From contig CAJVWU010000013.1 of assembly GCA_913009755.1 (NCBI GenBank), positions 1-58,871 of the forward strand: a stretch of 58,871 bases of DNA. The letters are read 5' to 3'. The position numbers and the translations under genes were made by a program. The stretch comes from an uncultured Bacteroidia bacterium (GTDB taxonomy: Bacteria > Bacteroidota > Bacteroidia > Bacteroidales > F082). Below the pieces are notes generated by a model that saw nothing but the letters and a program-made list of their open reading frames with translations, ran no database searches and had not been told where the DNA came from. Shown one piece after another: positions 52,174-58,871 of the stretch; the first letter of the stretch is position 1; each line of letters begins with the position of its first letter.

Positions 52174-53118
52174 ATGGATTTTCCACGACCATTTCAAGCC
52201 GGTGAGATTGCCGCTTTAATCAAAGGGGAAATTATAGGCAACCCGGAAAGACAGGCAACCGGCCTCAATGAACTTCACATTGTCAGGCACGGGGATGTGT
52301 CATTTGTTGACCACAAAAAATATTTTAAGAAAACACTTTACTCCGATGCTTCCGTAATCATTATTAATCAGGAAACAGAAGTCCCGGAAGGGAAAACATT
52401 GATATTGCATAAAGCGCCCTTCGATGCATTTATGCAATTGATCAACCATTTCAGGCCGTTTACTGTAGCCGGCAACCTGATCAGCCCCTCAGCAAAAATC
52501 GGTGCAGGAACCATTATCCAGCCCGGGGCTTTCATTGGAAATGATGTTATCATTGGCAAAGACTGCCTCATCCATGCCAACACCAGCATTTATAATAACT
52601 GTGTAATTGGCGACCGGGTGGTTATCCACTCCAATGCGGTGATTGGCGCTGACGGTTATTATTTTCAACGGCGTGACCACGGATACATAAAATTTCAATC
52701 CGGCGGACGTGTTGTTTTGGAAGATGATGTTGAGATAGGGGCTTTATGCTCCATTGACAAAGGGGTAACCAGTGATACCCTTGTCGGAAAAGGCACTAAA
52801 ATGGACAACCATTGCCAGGTAGGGCACGATACAATCATCGGGAAGAACTGCCTGATTGGCGCTTATTCAGCGATTGCCGGAGTTACTAAAATTGAAGATG
52901 ATGTCATCCTTTGGGCAAGGGTTTCCATAGCCAAAGATCTCATTATCGGAAAAGGCGCTATACTTTTAGCCACGGCAGGAACTGAAAAGTCGCTGGAAGG
53001 CGATAAAGTTTATATGGGCATCCCGGCTGTTGAAGTTCGTCAATACTGGAGACAATCTTCTTCTTTAAAAGACCTGCCCGATCTAATAAAAAAGTTACGC
53101 GCCGATGGTCATATTTAA
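52174..53118 (+). CDS. LpxD-like hexapeptide N-acyltransferase (second copy)
   Basis: 314 residues. It has the same layout as lpxD (N-terminal domain about 1-105, beta-helix about 108-285) but is more diverged: the catalytic-histidine block reads MDNHCQVGHDTIIG and the helix is shorter. Usually annotated as UDP-3-O-acylglucosamine N-acyltransferase. It starts 3 bases after efp. It may use a different acyl chain or nucleotide sugar than LpxD, which is an inference from its retention beside a complete lpxD. Confidence 0.82.
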   Translation: MDFPRPFQAGEIAALIKGEIIGNPERQATGLNELHIVRHGDVSFVDHKKYFKKTLYSDASVIIINQETEVPEGKTLILHKAPFDAFMQLINHFRPFTVAGNLISPSAKIGAGTIIQPGAFIGNDVIIGKDCLIHANTSIYNNCVIGDRVVIHSNAVIGADGYYFQRRDHGYIKFQSGGRVVLEDDVEIGALCSIDKGVTSDTLVGKGTKMDNHCQVGHDTIIGKNCLIGAYSAIAGVTKIEDDVILWARVSIAKDLIIGKGAILLATAGTEKSLEGDKVYMGIPAVEVRQYWRQSSSLKDLPDLIKKLRADGHI

Positions 53119-53119
53119 T

Positions 53120-54556
53120 TTATTCCGGAGAAATCTTTTCCGGTTTTTTTGTATGGTAAAGATCCAGGGCAACGATCACAGCAATAAATCCCCAAAAAGG
53201 AACCGACAGTTTGTCCGTATCCAGAAAATTGTTTAAAAAGCCATGTACAAAATAGGTAATGAGCCCCAGTGTCACCATCAGGCTTAAGAATTTCTCTTCA
53301 CGGCCTCCCCTGCGGTAAACCAAAAGCCCTTTATAAATCACTACAATAACCAGCGATAATATAATCAGCAGTCCCGGAAACCCCATTTCTGCCAATGGCC
53401 CGAGATATTCGCTGTGGGCATTGCCCTTATCGCCAAGATTGGTACTGATGATGGTTTTTTCTTTGGCAAGCTGAAACGGGGCATACATAAACTGATAAGT
53501 GCCCGGCCCCCAGCCCGTCACAGGCCTTTCTTCAAACATCCGCAAGGCGGCCTGCCATCGGTTGATTCGCTCAAGATTGGAAGCATCAGACGAGATGTTG
53601 GCAATTGATCGCACATGTTCCACGAAATTGGCTGAAGTGTCTTGTTTGTTTTTTTCCAATACATCAAAAACCTGTTGTTGAAAAAAGACAAATGCACCGA
53701 TAATGACAGCAGTCCCCAGGACAACCCAATAAAACCTGATCTTAAATATTATCAACAGGAAAACAACAAATGCAGCCACAATGCTTATCCATGCAGCGCG
53801 GCTGTAAGATAATATTATGGCAACGGTCATGATAATTGTGATGATAAAGGCTGCAAAACGAGTACTTTTTCTGCTTCCGGGATAAAATATCAGGCCGATA
53901 ATCACCGGATAAAAAATAGCCAGGGCAGCACCATAAGCCGTATGGTCATTGTAAAACGGCGACATCACCCAGTGACCGGCATTTTCATCGAAACCATAGC
54001 GTGCATGCTGGGAAATAGTATAAAAAACAACAGCGATCAGCGGAATAATGTATAACCAGAAAAACTTTCTTATATTTTTTTCGTTTTTAAAAACAAGGAC
54101 GGCAACAAAATAAAAAGGGACCACAAACCATATCCGGGAGATCAGGTATTTCAGTGAAACAATGGGCATTTCACTGGTGAAAGTGGTCAGCAGCATCCAC
54201 AACAGATCAAAATAGATAATATAAGAAATCGGATGCCGGGCAATGGTCCTGTCGTATTTATTTTCAAAAATAAGGTTAGCAATAAAAATGAGCACTACCC
54301 CGAACATAAGCGGCTCGGTTGGAAGTGATAAGCCCATGCCCATTTCCAAATTCGAAATGTTTACAGACAAGGGGGTAAGAAAAGTAATAAACAGGAAAAC
54401 CTTGTCGAGGGAAACCAGGTAATAATAAAAAACAATAAGGACAAGCGGCAGCAGGAAAAGCCAGTAAAAATCCTTTTCAAGGACAAGGTAGAAATTTACG
54501 GCCAGAAACAGGGCGCTCAGCACATAAACCCATATTATTTTAACCTTTTCAGTCAA
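53120..54556 (-). CDS. O-antigen ligase/polymerase family membrane protein
   Basis: 478 residues with about 11-12 transmembrane helices and one large periplasmic loop (about 300-375) containing RINRWQAALRMFEERPVTGWGPGTYQ-type sequence (short words RPVTGWGPGT and NAHSEYLGPLAEMGFPG). The Gly-Pro-Gly...His-Ser arrangement is typical of the Wzy_C/WaaL superfamily that joins or polymerises surface polysaccharide. The start is uncertain: no ATG fits and a TTG at 54556 is used. It follows the Wzz-type gene by 32 bases. Confidence 0.85.
   Translation of the reverse strand: MTEKVKIIWVYVLSALFLAVNFYLVLEKDFYWLFLLPLVLIVFYYYLVSLDKVFLFITFLTPLSVNISNLEMGMGLSLPTEPLMFGVVLIFIANLIFENKYDRTIARHPISYIIYFDLLWMLLTTFTSEMPIVSLKYLISRIWFVVPFYFVAVLVFKNEKNIRKFFWLYIIPLIAVVFYTISQHARYGFDENAGHWVMSPFYNDHTAYGAALAIFYPVIIGLIFYPGSRKSTRFAAFIITIIMTVAIILSYSRAAWISIVAAFVVFLLIIFKIRFYWVVLGTAVIIGAFVFFQQQVFDVLEKNKQDTSANFVEHVRSIANISSDASNLERINRWQAALRMFEERPVTGWGPGTYQFMYAPFQLAKEKTIISTNLGDKGNAHSEYLGPLAEMGFPGLLIILSLVIVVIYKGLLVYRRGGREEKFLSLMVTLGLITYFVHGFLNNFLDTDKLSVPFWGFIAVIVALDLYHTKKPEKISPE
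53125..53150 (+). terminator. terminator of the lipid A operon
   Basis: CCGGA (53125-53129) pairs with TCCGG (53139-53143), followed by seven Ts. It overlaps the last codons of the convergent O-antigen ligase gene. Confidence 0.5.
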
Positions 54557-54588
54557 TTGGATCGGGGTTGTATTGGTTGTGTTAAATG

Positions 54589-56829
54589 TTAACTTGAAGA
54601 CTTCCTTTTCTCAACAAACAGGATAATGATCATGGTAAACACGAAAGCAGCCAGTGAAACAACCACCACAATCAGCCAGCGTATCGGATAACTTTTCTTG
54701 TCGGACACATAAGGGTAAGTCACAATGTTACTGTAGGTCATGTTTGCGTGTAAAAACCGTACGGCCAATTCGTAATCCAGTTTTGTTTCAACATAAGTAC
54801 GCGATTCATCCTGTATCATCTGAACCACTTCAATCAACTGGCCGCTTTTTTGTTCCATGCTGCTTAACAGGCGGTTGACTTCCTTTGTATTTATCCTTTC
54901 GGCACCCTCGCCTGTGAGTGTTTTTAAATATCCGCGCATAATTTCCTGTGACTGGTAATCGTACTCAAAAATACCATATTTGGTACCCAGGGTGAACATG
55001 ATCTGTTTAAGCGAATCAATAGTACCCCGTTTAAGTGCCAGTTGCTTTTGGTACATGTCAGCCACTTCCCTGTATTTGCTTTTATGCAGACTCGATATCT
55101 TTTTATCGTAAAAATGAAGGATTGCAGTTACCATCAGCATGGCCGTATCGGGACTTTTGTCAAACACTTCGATTTGTACCGATTCGTAAGGTGTCTTGCT
55201 GATCTTTACATTTTGATGGTATTCGTAGAATAATACGGTTTGGTAATATTTGTAATTGGGGTTGATTTTATAGTGCCCGGCCAGGTTGAATTTTTTGATA
55301 ACGCTGTCGGTGATGTCCTGCGAGTTCATGATTTGAAGCATCTGCTCGGTTTCGCTTTCTTCGGAATAAGGTTCGATGTTGGCAGGATAAACCACTGCAT
55401 ACGACTTGAATTTGGGGGTGATGAAGCTTGGCCCGGAAAAAATCATAGCCAGTATAGCCGACACACCTACGATGACCAACAGATGGTATTTCCATTTGCT
55501 GATCAGCTTTATTAAATTTGAACTGTTAAAAAAATTGTCCATTTCGATATTTTTATTTTCCTTTTCAGGCTGATTAAGTTTTACCTTTTCTTCTTTTGTA
55601 TTGTTGGTCGAACTTTTGTCTGACGAAGGATTTTTAATTTCATTTCTTTTCTTTTCTGTATTTATTACTTCCGGTTCTTCTTTCTTTTCCGGTTCCGGAT
55701 CGTTGTGCTTCACGTTTTCTTTGGCCGGAACAGGTTCTGCAACTCTTTTGTTCTCCAGCACCGGTGACTTTTCAAAATCATTCAGGTTGTTTCTTTTTTT
55801 TTTAATATCCAGCTCCATCCGGCCCGAAAACACCTCCAAGGTACCAAAAGCCAAAATGGCCAGGAACAAAGCCGAAAGTGTTGCAATCACGACAATCAGC
55901 CAGCGGATGGGATATGATTTCTTTTCCGCTTTGTAAGCACTGCTGACAATAAACTTATGTGGCAGGCTCTCGGTGGCATCCACTCTGGCTTCTTCGTATT
56001 TGGCTTTGATGAAGCTGAGTTGTTTTTTGTCATGTTCAAGGCCGTCACGCAACGAAACATAGGGGCCGCCATATTTTGCCAGGACATCCAGTTTTTTTTG
56101 CAGTCGTTTCATTCCGGCACTATTACCTCTTGCCATTTCAATAGCCAACTGCCGGTTAAACATTTCCGACTGGCTTTCATAATCGTGAACACCCAACTCC
56201 CGCAGTACGGTCATTGAATCTTCCTTGACTTTTATCTGATTTTTAAGTGTTAAATATTCATTATCAACAATCTGGAATGCTTTTTTTGCCACCTTCTTTT
56301 GCATCTCGTTGATGGTGGAATCCACCAGTTCGGCAATATCGTTGGCCATGTCGGCTGCCAGTTGCGGATCCTTGTCATAAACCGTTATTTTCACAGCCAT
56401 GTATTCTGTTCGCCGGAACCTGAAATTGCTTTCATATTCATTGTACAACCGGGTCATCTTGTATTTTGCATGAGGGGAAATCTCATAATGCTGCATCAAA
56501 TTGTACTTTTTGATCACCCTGTCCATAATCCGGTTCGAATTCAAAACCTGAAGCATCTGCTCGGTTTGTTCTTCTTCACCAAATTCAAGGATGTCTTTCG
56601 AGCCACCCGATGATTCACTCAACAATGCCTTTGAAATTGATTTACTGGCAGTGGGATATAAGATCACCGTGGATTTAAACAAAGGAGTAATAAAGTAGGG
56701 TGAAGAAAAAATGATGGAAAGGATAATGGCAACAACTCCAATGATGGCCAGGTGCTTTTTGTATTTAAACACTACCTGCATAAACACCCCGGAAAAAAAG
56801 GGCTTGTTTGTCTGCTTTTGAACCTCCAT
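54589..56829 (-). CDS. double Wzz-type polysaccharide chain-length determinant
   Basis: 746 residues made of two Wzz-like units joined by a charged Lys/Glu/Asn linker (about 345-435). Each unit has a first transmembrane helix (about 31-52 and 443-465), a periplasmic domain with the shared words EQMLQVLNS/EQMLQIMNS, VIKKYNL/VIKKFNL and the YEYxxN block, and a second helix opened by KSYPIRWLIVV (about 305-330 and 716-740). No tyrosine-kinase domain is attached. It should regulate chain length or export with the adjacent O-antigen ligase. Confidence 0.85.
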   Translation of the reverse strand: MEVQKQTNKPFFSGVFMQVVFKYKKHLAIIGVVAIILSIIFSSPYFITPLFKSTVILYPTASKSISKALLSESSGGSKDILEFGEEEQTEQMLQVLNSNRIMDRVIKKYNLMQHYEISPHAKYKMTRLYNEYESNFRFRRTEYMAVKITVYDKDPQLAADMANDIAELVDSTINEMQKKVAKKAFQIVDNEYLTLKNQIKVKEDSMTVLRELGVHDYESQSEMFNRQLAIEMARGNSAGMKRLQKKLDVLAKYGGPYVSLRDGLEHDKKQLSFIKAKYEEARVDATESLPHKFIVSSAYKAEKKSYPIRWLIVVIATLSALFLAILAFGTLEVFSGRMELDIKKKRNNLNDFEKSPVLENKRVAEPVPAKENVKHNDPEPEKKEEPEVINTEKKRNEIKNPSSDKSSTNNTKEEKVKLNQPEKENKNIEMDNFFNSSNLIKLISKWKYHLLVIVGVSAILAMIFSGPSFITPKFKSYAVVYPANIEPYSEESETEQMLQIMNSQDITDSVIKKFNLAGHYKINPNYKYYQTVLFYEYHQNVKISKTPYESVQIEVFDKSPDTAMLMVTAILHFYDKKISSLHKSKYREVADMYQKQLALKRGTIDSLKQIMFTLGTKYGIFEYDYQSQEIMRGYLKTLTGEGAERINTKEVNRLLSSMEQKSGQLIEVVQMIQDESRTYVETKLDYELAVRFLHANMTYSNIVTYPYVSDKKSYPIRWLIVVVVSLAAFVFTMIIILFVEKRKSSS

Positions 56830-56851
56830 TATATTTTTTGGTTAAAAGCGT

Positions 56852-56859
56852 CAAATTTA
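56852..56859 (-). promoter_or_regulatory. -7 box TAAATTTG for the Wzz-ligase operon
   Basis: Exact TAnnTTTG on the minus strand, 23 bases before the ATG at 56829. Confidence 0.5.
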
Positions 56860-57013
56860 GGAAATTTTATTCATCCCTCGGTAACCGGGGAAAACAATTC
56901 AACACGGAATGAAAAAAGCAGGGAAGGGATAATGGGAATATAAGTGAGGAAAAGTTTATCTTATCATGGAAAATAGTGCAGGATGTATATATCTTTGTCG
57001 TAATAGATCATAG

Positions 57014-57618
57014 TTAGCCACAAGCAAAAAAAAGACAGAAATACTATCAAAATATAATTGGACAAGTGTCGGACTCTTTGTTGGAATAATAATTATTGCC
57101 CACTTATTCACATCAAGTCCTTACGATTGGAAAAATAACACCATAAGTGAACTTGCGGCACAAGACTATTATTATAAGTGGATAATGAAAATTGGATTTA
57201 TTCTTTTCGGGGGATCTTAGCAATTGGAGTATTAAACAAACTGATTAACGGAAACGGAAAACTATTAACTGAATTACCTATTCTTATTTACGGAATAGCA
57301 ATTTTAGTTTCTGGATTTTATTCTACAAAACCAATTACAGACGGAGTTGAATACTCAGAGTTTGAGTCGCAAATTCAATCATACTCCGCTCAAATTGCTG
57401 GAATTGCATTTTCAGTTGGACTACTGATTTTTGGAATTACAGCTGAAAATATGAACTTAAAGATTATTCATATTGCAACATTTTTATTCGTAATTGGATT
57501 TTCTGCTTTGTTTGGATTAATGGACTCTAATGTTGGAATAATACAAAGAGTAATGTATTTGGGTAGTTTCGTTTGGTTGGTCTTTTTTTACAATGAATTA
57601 AACAAAGCCAGTGGCTAA
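57014..57618 (+). pseudogene. DUF998-like membrane protein, frameshifted
   Basis: Reading from 57014 gives KYNWTSVGLFVGIIIIAHLF and SPYDWKNNTISELAAQDYYY, a typical DUF998 start, until a stop at 57218-57220. The remaining 130 residues (ILAIGVLNKLINGN and four more helices) are in another frame that runs to 57618. Adding one G to the five-G run at 57209-57213 restores a single frame. There is no ATG at the 5' end: an in-frame TAG at 57011 directly precedes the homology. Either the gene is dead or the G-run is a sequencing error with an unusual start. Confidence 0.7.
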
Positions 57619-57747
57619 CAATATATAGTTTATGGCGGGTGAAGTGCTAAATATGAGTGTTTTAACATTAAATAAACATCGGTGTAAGTTGAAAGGTTTG
57701 TGTTTCAAAACCGCCACAAAACCATATACTCAACGTTGTGCGTCATT
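57613..57747. repeat. attC-like imperfect inverted repeat
   Basis: Starts with GGCTAAC over the stop codon of the DUF998 gene and ends with CAACGTTGTGCG. TATATAGTTTATGGCGG near the left end pairs imperfectly, with bulges, to CCGCCACAAAACCATATA near the right end. The form resembles integron attC sites, and GGCTAAC is the exact complement of GTTAGCC at 57013-57019 on the other side of the gene. Confidence 0.5.
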
Positions 57748-57780
57748 CCCCACATCACGAAAACGAGATTAATTTCTATT

Positions 57781-57877
57781 ACTAACGACAATGTGGGATT
57801 AGAAAAATTAGAGAAAAAGTCGTAGATTTGAGAAAAATATAAACTACTGAATATCAACAACACAATTTGACGTTAGT
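57781..57877. repeat. second inverted repeat before the MDR gene
   Basis: ACTAACG (57781-57787) pairs with CGTTAGT (57871-57877). A separate pair, CCCACAT (57749-57755) and ATGTGGG (57791-57797), overlaps its left end. It may be another attC-like or recombination-related site. Confidence 0.35.
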
Positions 57878-57907
57878 TGGAATTATTAAAAAAGGAATTC
57901 AAATAAC

Positions 57908-58783
57908 ATGAAAGCAATTGTATATAAAAAATATGGGCCGCCTGATGTTTTAAAACTTGTAGAGGTTCAAAAACCTACGCCAAGTGCTCATGAGGTATTA
58001 GTTAAAATACATGCTACTACAGTAACTGCAACGGAGTGTACCTTTCGAAAAGGTGAGCCCTACTTTTCCAGATTATTTACTGGATTAACTAAGCCCAAAA
58101 TTACTATACTGGGAGAGGAATTATCCGGAGAAATCGAAGCAATCGGTAAAGATGTTAAACAATTTAAAAAAGGCGATGAAATTTTTGGAACTGCAGGACC
58201 TGGGTTTGGTGCTAATGCAGAGTATATATGTATATCTGAAGATGGAGTGCTGACAATAAAACCGTCTAATATGACTTACGAAGAATCCGCTTCCAGCGTT
58301 GATGGGTTTTTAACTGCACTACCCTTTCTTAGGGATAAGGGAAATATTCAGAGTGGACAAAAAGTACTTATTAATGGAGCTTCCGGAAGTGTTGGTTCGG
58401 CTGCCGTTCAAATTGCAAAACATTTTGGTGCCGAGGTTACCGGTGTTTGTAGTACCGGAAATTTGGATATGGTTAAATCAATTGGTGCCGATAATGTAAT
58501 CGATTACACAAAAGAGGACTTTAACAAAACCGATAAAACCTACGATATTATATTTGATACTGTGGGTAAGATTACGTTTTCAAATTGTAAAAGCTCACTT
58601 AAACCAAAAGGAATTTTTCTTGAAGCCGGCATTGGATTAGGAATTATGCGTTATGTTCTATTGACTTCTCTATTTGGAAGAAAAAAAGCAAAGATAGCAG
58701 CAACTGGTTTAAGACCTTCAAAAGAGAGAACTAAAGATTTAATATTGAGTCCACTCCGAAAAGTAATTTCACCTCACAAATAA
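57908..58783 (+). CDS. MDR family zinc-independent dehydrogenase/quinone oxidoreductase, short C-terminus
   Basis: 291 residues. The GroES-like N-terminal domain ([30 protein letters not shown]) is followed by the Rossmann domain with the NADPH-binding motif [29 protein letters not shown] and YDIIFDTVG. Relatives are usually about 310-340 residues; the final helix-strand block (typically KPVIDR...GHxxGKVVI) is missing and the tail [11 protein letters not shown] looks foreign. The zinc ligands are absent. The AT-rich codon use differs from genes left of 57000, in line with transfer. Confidence 0.82.
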   Translation: MKAIVYKKYGPPDVLKLVEVQKPTPSAHEVLVKIHATTVTATECTFRKGEPYFSRLFTGLTKPKITILGEELSGEIEAIGKDVKQFKKGDEIFGTAGPGFGANAEYICISEDGVLTIKPSNMTYEESASSVDGFLTALPFLRDKGNIQSGQKVLINGASGSVGSAAVQIAKHFGAEVTGVCSTGNLDMVKSIGADNVIDYTKEDFNKTDKTYDIIFDTVGKITFSNCKSSLKPKGIFLEAGIGLGIMRYVLLTSLFGRKKAKIAATGLRPSKERTKDLILSPLRKVISPHK

Positions 58784-58871
58784 TTGAATAATAGCTGCTT
58801 AAAATTTTTATGTAACAATTATTTTACTTATCTTAGCAGTATATTTTAATGTAGTTGTATATGTTCAAAAA

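Noticed and set aside
57178-57618. Independent 146-residue gene
   Set aside because: It is the rear part of the frameshifted DUF998-like gene and starts mid-helix.

Overview
The window comes from a Bacteroidota chromosome, most likely a Bacteroidales or Marinilabiliales type lineage. The evidence is direct. Many genes are preceded by an exact TAnnTTTG -7 box, the phylum-specific promoter. Other markers are a PorX-type regulator and a protein with a type IX secretion C-terminal sorting domain, a fused LpxC-FabZ inside an lpxD-lpxC/fabZ-lpxA-efp-lpxD-like cluster, a TonB receptor with a BtuG-like lipoprotein behind a B12 riboswitch, and a ribosomal protein S1 with a long acidic N-terminus. The species cannot be named from this sequence.

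Layout. Bases 1-8986 hold a TPR/HTH membrane regulator, dapD, ruvX-def, a 14-bp tandem repeat, a putative metal exporter, a nested inverted-repeat element, an APS reductase, a MATE exporter and a padR-pspC pair. Bases 9000-20800 hold a possible small RNA, a T9SS cargo protein with a small upstream ORF, a second TPR/HTH regulator, a nitrilase-family amidase, a fused 2-oxoacid dehydrogenase E1, a PagL-like deacylase and an S41 protease. Bases 20900-24700 are a cobalamin uptake operon (riboswitch, BtuB-like receptor, BtuG-like propeller) followed by an OsmC protein. Bases 25200-31900 hold a lipoprotein, rpsA, rnz, a glycosyltransferase, tRNA-Ser, tRNA-Pro and a DUF3575 protein.

Bases 32014-37289 are the most unusual part: two adjacent ArsR-controlled operons on the minus strand. 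One encodes ArsR, a Met-rich protein, a SHOCT protein, a SAM methyltransferase, a YHS-like protein and a MerT-HMA fusion. The other encodes ArsR, an OB-fold lipoprotein, an MtrA-like (corrinoid methyltransferase subunit) protein fused to DUF4346 with Cys-rich N-terminal motifs, and a small membrane protein with cysteine pairs. Each regulator gene has a candidate palindromic operator touching its -7 box. My inference is a metal or metalloid response system that includes methyl-group chemistry with a B12-type cofactor; its substrate is unknown.

Bases 37443-48118 are mixed housekeeping: DUF2461, a LeuCD-type aconitase-family enzyme, a phosphoesterase, an SMP-30-like propeller, a lone IS1595-type zinc-ribbon protein, tandem thioredoxins, WbqC, TsaE-PorX and an HD hydrolase. 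Bases 48208-56829 are envelope synthesis: lipid A genes, efp, an O-antigen ligase and a double Wzz protein. After about base 57000 the DNA turns AT-rich and carries a frameshifted DUF998 gene, attC-like inverted repeats and a C-terminally short MDR dehydrogenase, which looks like recently acquired cassette-type DNA.
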